In this document: one piece after another, positions 8,735-17,600 of the stretch
How the letters are laid out: each line of letters starts with the position of its first letter
Position numbering within the stretch: the first letter of the stretch is position 1
Source of the DNA: Prevotella sp.
GTDB taxonomy: Bacteria; Bacteroidota; Bacteroidia; Bacteroidales; Bacteroidaceae
Direction of reading: 5' to 3'
Assembly: GCA_017413085.1 (NCBI GenBank)
Contig: JAFPVC010000040.1
Location: 1-43,750 of the forward strand
Length of the DNA stretch: 43,750 bases
Position numbers and translations under genes: made by a program
The notes under the pieces: model-generated
What the model saw: only the letters and a program-made list of their open reading frames with translations
The model's database searches: none
Told to the model about the DNA's origin: nothing

Positions 8735-11700
8735 TTACTTCGCCACTTTCTGTCCTTTCTGGATGTAGATACCCGGCTGATCAGCGTTGGTCTTGCGGCC
8801 AGAGAGGTCGTAGATGTCGCCGCTGACAGCTGTATTCTCACCCTTCACGCCGTCGATTGCAGTGGCAGTGCCCATGTCGAGCTTCAGAGTGAAGCGCGTA
8901 CTGTTCACACCGTCGGTGGCATCGCTGTAGAAGGTGTAGTCGCCCTCGGTGAGGTCAACAGTCTTGCCTTCCTCGTTGTCGATGAGCCGTATGGCACTGT
9001 CGGCACGCTTCGCACTGATGGTATATTGTCCATCCTCGCCAGCATAGTATGCCAGGGCAACAACACCGTCCTGCTTCGGACGCTCGTTGATGGCGTAAGC
9101 ATTACCGTCTGCATCGGTGGTGTAGAGCTGTGGCACGTCTGCATTCATGCTCATGAACTTCGATGCGTCGCACTCCATCTCATAACCCATGTTTGCATTA
9201 TCGTTGAGCACCACGCGGGTCTCGTCGGCTGTCTCACTGCCAGCATTGGCAATCTGCACGTTGAATATCTGACGGCTGGACAGTCCCATGCCCTTGGCAC
9301 CTGCCGCAGCGTGCGACGAAACGGTGCTGAGCAACTGGCGGCCGCTCTTGCCGAAGACAATCTTGTCAACAGCATCAGGCTTCTGCACGAAGAACGACTG
9401 CATCGGACGGAGCACGAAGTCGTCGTCAGCTATAGAATAAGCCTTATACGTAGAGCCAGTCCATACGGTTATCGGAGCAGAGAAGCCCATGTAATAGATG
9501 TCGTAATAGCAAGGATATGGGTTACCCACGTAGTTCCAAGAACTGTTGGCTGAATTCTCCGCCACGTTGGTCACGAGGTTTGTCGTCACGTCGGTGGTAG
9601 TGAAAATCTGTGCCTGACCGTTAGCACCTGCAGGGAAGGTTATCTCACATGCTGTGTTGCAGTGGAAGATATAGCCCTGTCCGGCAAGGAGTTTCTCTGT
9701 ATCCACGTTCTTCCAACTGCCCGATGCGCCGCTGGTAGCACGATTTGTAGCATCGTAATAACGTATTACGTATGAAGCATCGTTTGTCACGGTGATGTCA
9801 GCCACGTTCACGTCGTGCAACGGAGTAAAGAAATACCACTTGTTGGCAGCCACAGAGAAACGAGTCGTGATATTATCGGCAGTCACGTCGTCACAGGTAT
9901 TGAGCAGACGGCCTGGGTTATCCTCGCTAACATACATATTGAAGTCTTTCATCGTCATAGGAGCCGCACCGCCCACGGTAAGCTGTCCGTTGTAGTAGAG
10001 GTCAACGTCAGGCTTGCCCTGCATACGGCGGTTGTTGGTAAGCATCAGCGGAGAGGTAATCTTCCAGTAGTCCACATCGTCGCCCTCAATGATGCTGCCA
10101 AACTGCTTCCAGTAGGTGTCAAGCTTATAGTTCACCACGGCGAATGAAGGGACCACAAGCGTAACGACGGTCTTGTCGCGGCTGCCTGCGAATGGGTCGG
10201 CAGGCACCTCCGGTGGAGTAGCAGAACGCATTATAACCTCCTCAATGTTGGGGCAAGAACGGAAGTTGTTGCGGTAGCCAGAAGCTCTGCCGTAATACTC
10301 CCTATATATAGAACCGCCATAGTCCCTATGGCTTGTATATCCGTCGGCAGAGAGGTATGATGGCAACTCTATCTTCTTAAGACTGCTGTTGTTGCTGAAG
10401 GCATCTTCACCCAATATTTGCAGGTTAATAGGAAGTTTCACAAACTCTATAGAGCTGTAGTTAAAAGCACTGTACTCTATCTGCACGAGGTTATCAGGGA
10501 ACTCTATCTCCTTTAGGCTGCTCGTCTCGTAGAAAGCCTCATAGTCAAGGCGCTTAAGATTAGCAGGCAGATGTACTTGCTTCAAGGCACGATCATAACA
10601 ACATACTTGAGGCATTATCTCCTCAATATTGTCAGAGAAGCGGATGCTCTCCAGACTGGTATTGTTCTTAAAGGCATAATATTCTATTGTTGTTACCGCA
10701 TCACCCATTGTCACGCTTTTCATTAGGTTACATCCCTCAAAAGCAGCCCACTCTATAATCTCCAGTTGCTCAGGCAGATCTATCTCCTGTAACAAGGTAC
10801 ATGAAGAGAAAGCATGTCTTCTTATGGCTTTAAGTTGTGAACCTTCGGCAAATGTCACATACATTACAGGTGTAGAATGGAATGCATACTGCTTTATCTC
10901 CGTCACGGAGGCAGGAATACTTATCCGTTTCAGATTTGTGCCACGGAACGCATACTGACCTATAGACGTAGCTGTCTCAGGCAAGATGACACTGCCGAGC
11001 GTTGTCAGTCCGTCAAAGGCATAGTCGGGCACTGCCCCCGTGACAGCCTCGCTGAGGTCAAGAGCCTTCAGGTTCTGCATATTCTTGATGTCAGCCCAGT
11101 CGGCATCGTTCATCTTTCCCTTTACCTTCAAGAACTCCACGTCATTCAATACATTAATGCCCGGAGTGTAAAGAACCTCATATCCCAAGGTGCCAGGAGT
11201 GGCAAGGTCAACTGATATCCAGTTGTTACTCAACTCTATATTCTTAAGACGAACATAGTAATCTTCTGAACGCCACGCTGTATCCTGTAACTCTACTGTA
11301 TATTCTCCTGGTTCAAGAACCATGCTATAGGTAATATATGTACTATTAGAAGCACCGTAGCCATTAAGCAACACTCCGTTAAGATACACGTTCAGACGAT
11401 GATAGTTACTGCTGTTACCTGAGTTTGAACCTATGTACCTGTCAGGATTAAACATATAGTCAAATGAGAAGTTTGATGTTTCAGACAAAGTAAATGTCGT
11501 AAACAAACTTGCATTATTCGGATTCTGTCCCCATGTCTTATGCTCAATATACCCATCCTCAATAGTCCAGGGGGCGGCACTGTTGTTCGTAAACGTCAGC
11601 GGCTGTGAGTTTGCACTGATTGCATTAGACTCGCCGATGGGAGTTATTTCCTTTACCTTAATATTCCTTATCTCGAAATGCTTACTTGCATTGCGTCCTG

Positions 11701-12583
11701 CCACGGTGTCACGGAATTGTATTACGTGCTCACCTGGCTCAAGAAAGAAATGACGGTTGCCAAAATAATAGTAGGTATGACCAGTGCCACAGTTCTCTAC
11801 AAAAACGCCGTCAATGTACAACTGTCCCGCTACTTGATAATCATACAACCACTCAAAGGAGAGTTCTGTGCGGTAGGTTGACGTATAGTTCATCGTAAGC
11901 CATGAGTCATAGTATGACTTGTTATTATCGCGTCTGATAATAGTATAGCCCTCTACTGTCCAAGGATTGTCGGCATCATTTACAAATGTCACTGGTACAT
12001 CTGCGCGAGTCATCGCATCCTGGAAGTCTGAAGCATACAAGCCGAAGTCCATATAGCGAGTGCCGCCATTGGTGTCAGACACCTTTACTGCCAGCACATT
12101 GTCCTGCCCTGCCTTCATTGCAGCCTTCGCCTCTTCGTTTACGGCGATGATGTTGTAGTTGGCTGCCGCCGTAACATTATACACCTGCACGCCGTTAATG
12201 TATGCCTCGCAGGTATTGTCGTTGGCAATATACAAATAAAGGAACTTTGTAAGATCATCTGCCGTAGGAGTAAAGTGGCAACGCACCCAGTAGGTGGTGT
12301 TTGCAATCTCCCACGTAGTGTTGGAATAAGACAAAGTACCATTTACAATAGGACCCGTCACCGTGCCCCATTCCGTGTCGTTGAAATCGGCAGTATACCA
12401 ACTGTCGCCCGGTGTATCACCACTTGCGATGGTGGCATAGTAGAACTGTGCCGTCCACGGTTTTTGGTCTAACACACCAAACGGGATTATGGCCTTAGCC
12501 ATTGCCGTGATGCAAGCCGTGAGCAACAATGTGGCCACGAGCAGACTGCGTCTTCCTAAAGATAGTCTTGGATTCATAATCAT
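8735..12583 (-). CDS. Giant secreted BspA-like leucine-rich-repeat protein
   Basis: This 1282-residue protein starts with a signal peptide (about 1-30, ending ITAMAKA). The N-terminal half holds beta-sandwich domains resembling carbohydrate-binding modules, with WVRCHFTP and repeated YINGVQVY / LYIDGVFVE / VYLNGVLLN strands. Residues about 495-785 are BspA/LRR_5 repeats of the form LPETATSIGQYAF. The C-terminal end GDIYDLSGRK...GIYIQKGQKVAK resembles the short C-terminal beta-domains found on many Prevotella secreted proteins, which may act in sorting. A role in adhesion or substrate binding is likely, but no ligand can be named. It is transcribed away from an AraC-type regulator, and a 14-bp direct repeat in the shared region suggests direct control by it. 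Confidence 0.85.
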   Translation of the reverse strand: MIMNPRLSLGRRSLLVATLLLTACITAMAKAIIPFGVLDQKPWTAQFYYATIASGDTPGDSWYTADFNDTEWGTVTGPIVNGTLSYSNTTWEIANTTYWVRCHFTPTADDLTKFLYLYIANDNTCEAYINGVQVYNVTAAANYNIIAVNEEAKAAMKAGQDNVLAVKVSDTNGGTRYMDFGLYASDFQDAMTRADVPVTFVNDADNPWTVEGYTIIRRDNNKSYYDSWLTMNYTSTYRTELSFEWLYDYQVAGQLYIDGVFVENCGTGHTYYYFGNRHFFLEPGEHVIQFRDTVAGRNASKHFEIRNIKVKEITPIGESNAISANSQPLTFTNNSAAPWTIEDGYIEHKTWGQNPNNASLFTTFTLSETSNFSFDYMFNPDRYIGSNSGNSSNYHRLNVYLNGVLLNGYGASNSTYITYSMVLEPGEYTVELQDTAWRSEDYYVRLKNIELSNNWISVDLATPGTLGYEVLYTPGINVLNDVEFLKVKGKMNDADWADIKNMQNLKALDLSEAVTGAVPDYAFDGLTTLGSVILPETATSIGQYAFRGTNLKRISIPASVTEIKQYAFHSTPVMYVTFAEGSQLKAIRRHAFSSCTLLQEIDLPEQLEIIEWAAFEGCNLMKSVTMGDAVTTIEYYAFKNNTSLESIRFSDNIEEIMPQVCCYDRALKQVHLPANLKRLDYEAFYETSSLKEIEFPDNLVQIEYSAFNYSSIEFVKLPINLQILGEDAFSNNSSLKKIELPSYLSADGYTSHRDYGGSIYREYYGRASGYRNNFRSCPNIEEVIMRSATPPEVPADPFAGSRDKTVVTLVVPSFAVVNYKLDTYWKQFGSIIEGDDVDYWKITSPLMLTNNRRMQGKPDVDLYYNGQLTVGGAAPMTMKDFNMYVSEDNPGRLLNTCDDVTADNITTRFSVAANKWYFFTPLHDVNVADITVTNDASYVIRYYDATNRATSGASGSWKNVDTEKLLAGQGYIFHCNTACEITFPAGANGQAQIFTTTDVTTNLVTNVAENSANSSWNYVGNPYPCYYDIYYMGFSAPITVWTGSTYKAYSIADDDFVLRPMQSFFVQKPDAVDKIVFGKSGRQLLSTVSSHAAAGAKGMGLSSRQIFNVQIANAGSETADETRVVLNDNANMGYEMECDASKFMSMNADVPQLYTTDADGNAYAINERPKQDGVVALAYYAGEDGQYTISAKRADSAIRLIDNEEGKTVDLTEGDYTFYSDATDGVNSTRFTLKLDMGTATAIDGVKGENTAVSGDIYDLSGRKTNADQPGIYIQKGQKVAK

Positions 12584-12659
12584 AATAGGTTTTTAAGGTT
12601 ATATAATATTTTGTTTCGTCTGTAGTAGTCGTATATAGGTTGTTTATTAATGTTGTTGG

Positions 12660-12667
12660 CAAAGTTA
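12660..12667 (-). promoter_or_regulatory. -7 promoter box for the BspA-like gene
   Basis: Read on the minus strand this is TAACTTTG, a match to the Bacteroidetes -7 consensus, about 76 nt before the start codon. The nearest minus-strand TTTG (12693-12696) is 25 nt away, longer than usual, and lies inside the first direct repeat. Confidence 0.55.
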
Positions 12668-12693
12668 ACATTTACTTCTTATATTACGCTTTC

Positions 12694-12729
12694 AAATTCA
12701 CAGAAACACATTCCTAAATTCACAGAAAC
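12694..12729. promoter_or_regulatory. Direct repeat, candidate AraC-family operator
   Basis: AAATTCACAGAAAC occurs identically at 12694-12707 and 12716-12729, 22 bp start to start, or about two helical turns. It lies between divergent genes and overlaps the possible -33 element of the minus-strand gene. AraC-family proteins are known to bind direct repeats at about 21-22 bp spacing, so the divergently encoded regulator is the obvious candidate ligand. Confidence 0.6.
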
Positions 12730-12835
12730 TGCCATTTCTGCGATATTGAGACAATAAAACAACGGATTAATCAGTGACAGACACATGAAACAGAAAAAAA
12801 ACTTTAGTTTCCACGGATAATTAAAATATTATGAT

Positions 12836-12843
12836 TATCTTTG
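12836..12843 (+). promoter_or_regulatory. -7 promoter box for the AraC-type regulator
   Basis: TATCTTTG fits TAnnTTTG. It overlaps the longest possible start (ATG at 12831), so transcription should begin near 12850 and the ATG at 12870 is the likely translation start. Confidence 0.6.
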
Positions 12844-12869
12844 CAAACGAAAAACAGAAAACAACACAC

Positions 12870-14078
12870 ATGCTACTGTATTTTATTACATCGCTGCCTA
12901 TGATGGTGAGTCTGTTCTGGCTCACCGTGCTTATTGTGGACTGCCTCAAACAGTTCACAATGTCGCGCGCACGTATCACGATATTCGCCGCCGTTACAAC
13001 AACTCTGTACGGATGTCACTTCTGCTACTTCAACCACCTGACGGAATGGCTGCCCGTAAGCGACACAATATACAGCGCAGCTACACTGGCGGTATTCCCA
13101 CTGTATTACCTATATATAAAGGAGACATGCCAAGGTTCGCCCACCATGCGCGAGAAAATACTGTCGGTGCTGCCATCTACAGCAATCGGCACAGCTGTGA
13201 CAATCATATACATTCTGATGAACACCAATGAGCGTCAGACATTCATCAATAACGGACTGTATGGCGGTGAAGTTCTGTCGTTAACAGGACTGCCACAGCT
13301 GCAAGCCATAATACACGCTGCGGGACGACTGCTGTTTGTAATGGAGATACTACCCGTACTGTACTTCGGTGCACGGCTGATACGAAAATACAACACATTG
13401 GTAGACAACGTATACGCCGACAGCGACTACCGTCGCATGGACATAGCCGATACCGCCATGAAGGTTTTTATAGCAACATGCGTGGTGGGCTTCGTATGCA
13501 ACATCATCGGCCGCTATCAGTTTGCAAGCAACATAGCACTGCTCGCAGTGCCCTCGGTGATGTTCTCAATACTGATATTCCTCGTAATGTATGCCGCCCA
13601 TACGCAGAGGAACACTATCGTAGAACTGAAGAACGAAACCTCTGCACATACATGCACCAAAGTAAGTGAAACGAACACAAAACTGCCACCAACACAGGAT
13701 GACACACAAACAGAAAGAGAAGAAGTGAAGCCTGATGCCATCAACACTCTGCGCCAGCGCATAGAGCAGATGATGCATGAAGAGCGCCCTTACTTGAAAC
13801 CAGATCTAAAAATCAGCGACATAGCCATGCGTCTCGGCACCAACCGCGACTATATATACCAAGCCATCAACGTGCAGATGGGCATATCGTTCGCCGACTA
13901 CGTAAACCGTCTGCGCATAGACCACGCCTGTAGTCTGCTACGCAAAAATCCCACCATGCCGCTGAGCGAGGTAATGGTGGCGTGCGGCTACAGCAGCAAC
14001 AGCACCTTCTACCGCTGCTTCCGCAAATTTGCAGGGAAAACACCTGCGGAATACATCCTTGCAAACAAGAATTCCTAA
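12870..14078 (+). CDS. Membrane-anchored AraC-family transcriptional regulator
   Basis: This protein is about 402 residues long. The N-terminal half (about 1-240) contains roughly six to seven hydrophobic segments, such as MLLYFITSLPMMVSLFWLTVLIV. A charged linker follows, then a C-terminal AraC/XylS double helix-turn-helix (about 300-400) with DLKISDIAMRLGTNRDYIYQAIN and the signature region MVACGYSSNSTFYRCFRKFAGKTPAEY. Such integral-membrane AraC proteins are common in Bacteroidetes and probably respond to a membrane or envelope signal. The start at 12870 was chosen because a -7 promoter box covers the earlier ATG at 12831. The divergent BspA-like gene and the intergenic direct repeat are its most likely targets. 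Confidence 0.85.
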   Translation: MLLYFITSLPMMVSLFWLTVLIVDCLKQFTMSRARITIFAAVTTTLYGCHFCYFNHLTEWLPVSDTIYSAATLAVFPLYYLYIKETCQGSPTMREKILSVLPSTAIGTAVTIIYILMNTNERQTFINNGLYGGEVLSLTGLPQLQAIIHAAGRLLFVMEILPVLYFGARLIRKYNTLVDNVYADSDYRRMDIADTAMKVFIATCVVGFVCNIIGRYQFASNIALLAVPSVMFSILIFLVMYAAHTQRNTIVELKNETSAHTCTKVSETNTKLPPTQDDTQTEREEVKPDAINTLRQRIEQMMHEERPYLKPDLKISDIAMRLGTNRDYIYQAINVQMGISFADYVNRLRIDHACSLLRKNPTMPLSEVMVACGYSSNSTFYRCFRKFAGKTPAEYILANKNS

Positions 14079-14139
14079 CAGTCTGAAAAAACAACAATAA
14101 AATTACACTGCAAAGATAGGTTATTTGCTTTTTTTTTAG

Positions 14140-14147
14140 TAACTTTG
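14140..14147 (+). promoter_or_regulatory. -7 promoter box for yicC
   Basis: TAACTTTG lies 29 nt before the ATG. No TTTG at 19-20 nt spacing is present. A TGCAAAG at 14110 forms a partial inverted repeat with the CTTTGCA of the box. Confidence 0.5.
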
Positions 14148-14176
14148 CACTCTGAACCAATAAATAAAAAGACGAA

Positions 14177-15061
14177 ATGCTGCTATCAATGACAGGCTAC
14201 GGCAAGGCCGTGGCAAAATACCAGGACAAGACAATACATGTGGAGGTGAAAGCACTGAACTCAAAAGCCTTTGATTGTCAGGTGCGCATCGCCCCCATCT
14301 ACAGAGAGAAGGAAATAGAACTGCGCCGCATGGCGCAGGAGCAACTTGTGCGCGGCAAGGTGGACTTTGCCATCTGGATAGAACGTGAGGCTTCGGGCGA
14401 AGCACAGACCGTTAACATACCATTGCTTACCAACTATTACAAACAACTGCGAGCTGCCGAGGATGCTATAGGCAACGGTGAGCACCTGTCTATGACAGAG
14501 GCCATGCCCATACTCATGCGTATGCCCGACGTTGTAAGCCGCACAGAGCAAGAAGTGCTGAGCGATGAAGAATGGGATGTATGCCGCATCGCAGTGGAAG
14601 AAGCACTCAAAGCGCTGAATGATTTCCGCCGTCAGGAAGGCGCAGCACTACGCCTCAAGTTTGAGGAAAAACTCTCAAACATAGCCCGCCTTATGACAGA
14701 AATAGAGCCATACGAGCAGGGACGCGTGGAGAAGATACGCCAAAGGCTGACCGACAACCTCGCACAATTGCCCGAAGTGGAGTATGACCGCAACCGACTG
14801 GAGCAGGAACTCATTTACTACATTGAGAAACTGGACATATCAGAAGAGAAACAGCGACTGACAAACCACCTGAAGTATTTCCGCGAGACAATGGACGAAG
14901 CACAGAGCCAAGGAAAGAAACTAGGCTTCATTGCACAGGAGATGGGACGCGAGATTAACACCACTGGCTCAAAAAGCAACCAGGCTGAGATGCAGAACAT
15001 CGTGGTCCAGATGAAAGACGAATTGGAACAGATTAAGGAACAGGTGCTCAACGCCCTGTAA
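14177..15061 (+). CDS. yicC: YicC family endoribonuclease
   Basis: This 294-residue cytoplasmic protein has the YicC N-terminal signature MLLSMTGYGKA followed by EVKALNSK. It also has the conserved C-terminal DUF1732 domain (about 210-294), with GKKLGFIAQEMGREINTTGSKSN and the closing LEQIKEQVLN. Family members act as RNA endonucleases affecting small-RNA turnover. The length is typical. In many bacteria guanylate kinase follows yicC, but here the next gene is on the opposite strand. The gene has its own promoter box and shares a terminator hairpin with the convergent gtrA-like gene. Confidence 0.9.
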   Translation: MLLSMTGYGKAVAKYQDKTIHVEVKALNSKAFDCQVRIAPIYREKEIELRRMAQEQLVRGKVDFAIWIEREASGEAQTVNIPLLTNYYKQLRAAEDAIGNGEHLSMTEAMPILMRMPDVVSRTEQEVLSDEEWDVCRIAVEEALKALNDFRRQEGAALRLKFEEKLSNIARLMTEIEPYEQGRVEKIRQRLTDNLAQLPEVEYDRNRLEQELIYYIEKLDISEEKQRLTNHLKYFRETMDEAQSQGKKLGFIAQEMGREINTTGSKSNQAEMQNIVVQMKDELEQIKEQVLNAL

Positions 15062-15081
15062 CATCATAAAAACAGATATAT

Positions 15082-15129
15082 AAAAGAAAGACGCAGACCA
15101 CTATTCAGAATGGCCTGCGTCTTTCTTTT
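15082..15129. terminator. Convergent terminator shared by yicC and the GtrA-family gene
   Basis: A perfect 15-bp stem (15082-15096 with 15115-15129) surrounds an 18-nt loop. The right arm lies inside the last codons of the minus-strand GtrA-family gene, so the hairpin is partly coding. T-runs or A-runs at both edges suit termination in both directions. Confidence 0.8.
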
Positions 15130-15517
15130 TGAATACAAATCGTAGAATTGAAAACTGTACCATCATAGCCATACACATCACGATTGCCGGCGCAATAAGA
15201 CGATGTATGCCTATCTGCATGCAGAGCCAAAATAGCGACACATGCAAACAGAAATTTACCGCATGAGAGCCAGAGAAGCCAATGAAATGCTTCCACGTGG
15301 GCTGCTGTCTGAAGGTAAACCTGCACGTAGTGTAGTAGTTTACGAGAAAACTCAACACATAACCTATGGCGTATGAAATGTTAACCTCAATAAACAGCTG
15401 ACACAGAAAATATATGGTATAGTGCACGGCGGCAGAAAAACAGCCATTGAGCACGAAACGCAAAAACTGCGCCTTACCCTTATCGTCGGTAGCCAAATGT
15501 CGTATTTTATCTTGCAT
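15101..15517 (-). CDS. GtrA-family membrane protein
   Basis: This 138-residue protein has about four transmembrane segments and the GtrA (PF04138) pattern: FLRFVLNGCFSAAVHYTIYFL, then YAIGYVLSFLVNYYTTCRFTF, and a C-terminal VMCMAMMVQFSILRFVF. Family members are thought to help move lipid-linked sugars across the inner membrane in surface-polysaccharide modification. It starts 11 nt after a glycosyltransferase, which supports such a role. The last codons overlap the convergent terminator stem. Confidence 0.85.
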   Translation of the reverse strand: MQDKIRHLATDDKGKAQFLRFVLNGCFSAAVHYTIYFLCQLFIEVNISYAIGYVLSFLVNYYTTCRFTFRQQPTWKHFIGFSGSHAVNFCLHVSLFWLCMQIGIHRLIAPAIVMCMAMMVQFSILRFVFKKKDAGHSE

Positions 15518-15528
15518 AATATTCGTTG

Positions 15529-16605
15529 TTAGAGCGATGACTGTGTACTTACTTTCTTATAAAGTTCAAACATCTGGCGTGTAAGTTCATCAGGATTAAA
15601 CATGCTCAAGCAATATTCGCGAGCCTGAATGCCACGCCGTGTGCGTTCTTCTGTATTACGCAACAGCATGTGCAGAGCATCGGCCAACTCCTGCACAGAT
15701 GCAGGATTGCACTGTACGGCAGCAGGTCCTGCGGCTTCAGGAAGAGAAGATATGTTGCTGGTTATTACCGGGCAGCGTTGCAGTGAAGCCTCAACCACCG
15801 GAAGACCGAAGCCCTCGCAGAACGAGGGATACATCAGCAGGAGCGTACGTGTATAAAGAGCCTGAAGCGTCTGTGCATCATGTATATTGCTCTCTATGCG
15901 TATGTCATCCTGCAACCCTTTCTCATTGATATAAGCCTCAACTTTATGGCGATACTCACGGCCGTTGCCAACCACAATGAACATCGGTCGCTCTCCTGAT
16001 GGCAGCGTGGCGTATGCCTTGACCATATTCATAAGATTCTTGCGACTGTTGATTGAGCCTACTGTCAATATATAGGAACGCTCATGAAGATATGGCAGGG
16101 AATGTCGAATGATGTCATCGGCATCATTCTTACCCATCGGTGTGTAATACAGAGGAGCTACAGGCTGGTATATAACGCTAATCTTCTCCTCCGGCACATT
16201 ATAATAACGCATCACCTCACGCTTCGTAGCTTCGCTAATGCAGACAACGTGGGTGGCATGACGCGCACTCCATCCGTACTTCCAGTCATAAATCAGTCTG
16301 TCCCACGGCTTATACATGGCGGGGTATGTACGCCATGCTACATCGTGCATGGTAACGATGGACGGCACTGCAGACCTGACAATATCGCGCGGCAGTTCGT
16401 TTGACAGTCCATGAAAGAGAGTGCAACCGTCTTTCGCAGCCTTACGTCCAAGACGGAAAGTGCGCTCCCAAGTCTTACAGTCATATAACATCACCTCCAC
16501 ATCATCGGCATACATAGAACTGACGTCGCCCACCAGCGTCCTGCTGTAGTTGCCCAGTCCTGTCTGGTTATGATAATACCGCTTTGCGTCGTATGCAATT
16601 TTCAT
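15529..16605 (-). CDS. Glycosyltransferase family 4 (GT-B fold)
   Basis: This 358-residue protein begins MKIAYDAKRYYHNQTGLGNYSR, the usual GT4 N-terminus with a Gly-rich acceptor loop. The C-terminal nucleotide-sugar site is clear: ILTVGSINSRKNL near 180 and the E-x7-E motif in PSFCEGFGLPVVEASLQRCPVITS near 265-285. It should transfer a sugar from an NDP donor to a cell-surface glycan intermediate on the cytoplasmic side. Donor and acceptor cannot be predicted. It lies between the inositol-phosphatase-like gene (25 nt upstream) and gtrA (11 nt downstream), likely in one operon. Confidence 0.9.
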   Translation of the reverse strand: MKIAYDAKRYYHNQTGLGNYSRTLVGDVSSMYADDVEVMLYDCKTWERTFRLGRKAAKDGCTLFHGLSNELPRDIVRSAVPSIVTMHDVAWRTYPAMYKPWDRLIYDWKYGWSARHATHVVCISEATKREVMRYYNVPEEKISVIYQPVAPLYYTPMGKNDADDIIRHSLPYLHERSYILTVGSINSRKNLMNMVKAYATLPSGERPMFIVVGNGREYRHKVEAYINEKGLQDDIRIESNIHDAQTLQALYTRTLLLMYPSFCEGFGLPVVEASLQRCPVITSNISSLPEAAGPAAVQCNPASVQELADALHMLLRNTEERTRRGIQAREYCLSMFNPDELTRQMFELYKKVSTQSSL

Positions 16606-16630
16606 CGAAATTCAAATATTCAATAAACAT

Positions 16631-17431
16631 CTATTCAACAAGAGCACCTATTTTCTCCACCAGCGTCTCGTTGCCCGCAATAATGCTGATATGACGGTCT
16701 TCCCTGAAAGGTTTAATAATTCCACCAGCCTCACGCACTATCACGATACCGGCACAGCAGTCATATTCCTTCAGGTCAAGTTCCCAATACACATCAATTG
16801 TGCCCATGGCCACACTGCACATATCATAAGCGCAACTGCCCATGCGGCGGAAACCACGCACGAGAGGTATCACCTTTGCTGAATTAGTTATATTGTTAGC
16901 AGGGTTGGTGGCCTTGTCATAAGGGAATCCCGATGCTACGACACATTCCCCCAAATCAGTCTTTTGCGAAACATGAAGACGGTCGCCCGGCAACGGTTCT
17001 CCCATGCAAAGTCCCTGCTGCATCTGAGCCCCCTTACCCTTAACGGCAGTAAACAATTCGTCAAGGTACGGAGCATAGACAACACCCACTACCGGTTCAC
17101 CCTTATAACGCACACCTATACTCACACAGAATATCGGCAGCCCCTGAGAATAACTATTGGTACCGTCGAGAGGGTCGACCACCCACTCCCATTCCGCACC
17201 TTCATGAACGTGCTTGCCAGTCTCCTCACCTATTATGCTGTGCTCTGGATAACGTTTGCTTATCTCTCTAACAAGGTAGTCCTCACATGCCTTGTCTACT
17301 TCAGTAACTACGTCATACTGTGTAGTTTTCGTATCCATGCGCAGCTGAGGTGAACGGAACGACTCCATCTGTATCTCACCAACCTCGGCCGCCATTTTAA
17401 CGGCATCAGACAGTATTTTATCTAAATCCAT
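16631..17431 (-). CDS. Inositol monophosphatase family protein
   Basis: This 266-residue cytoplasmic phosphatase carries the metal-binding motifs of the family: GEETG near 69-73, WVVDPLDGTNSY near 84-95, and the C-terminal EYDCCAGIVIVREAGG, where the usual WD is YD. Substrates in the family include inositol phosphate, 3'-phosphoadenosine 5'-phosphate (CysQ) and fructose bisphosphate, and sequence alone does not decide among them. It leads an apparent operon with a glycosyltransferase and GtrA-family protein. A TAACTTTG box lies about 104 nt upstream. Confidence 0.85.
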   Translation of the reverse strand: MDLDKILSDAVKMAAEVGEIQMESFRSPQLRMDTKTTQYDVVTEVDKACEDYLVREISKRYPEHSIIGEETGKHVHEGAEWEWVVDPLDGTNSYSQGLPIFCVSIGVRYKGEPVVGVVYAPYLDELFTAVKGKGAQMQQGLCMGEPLPGDRLHVSQKTDLGECVVASGFPYDKATNPANNITNSAKVIPLVRGFRRMGSCAYDMCSVAMGTIDVYWELDLKEYDCCAGIVIVREAGGIIKPFREDRHISIIAGNETLVEKIGALVE

Positions 17432-17491
17432 CTTATCAGTTAAAAATTAGAATTAATATTTACTATATTTATTCATCCCCTTTTATATTAC

Positions 17492-17542
17492 AAAAAAAGC
17501 AGGCCTGTCGAGACTCACATCTAAACAGGCCCTTGCAAAGTT
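17492..17542 (-). promoter_or_regulatory. Overlapping terminator (M23 gene) and promoter box (phosphatase operon)
   Basis: On the minus strand, GGCCTGT (17531-17525) pairs with ACAGGCC (17508-17502) and is followed by a run of seven T (17498-17492), a terminator for the M23 gene. A minus-strand -7 box TAACTTTG (17542-17535) lies directly before it, placing the predicted transcription start inside the first arm of the stem. Confidence 0.6.
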
Positions 17543-17600
17543 ATGTTTTTTTGTTTATGAAAGGAGATTTTTTCAATTCTGTATTGTTATGCTAAATCTA

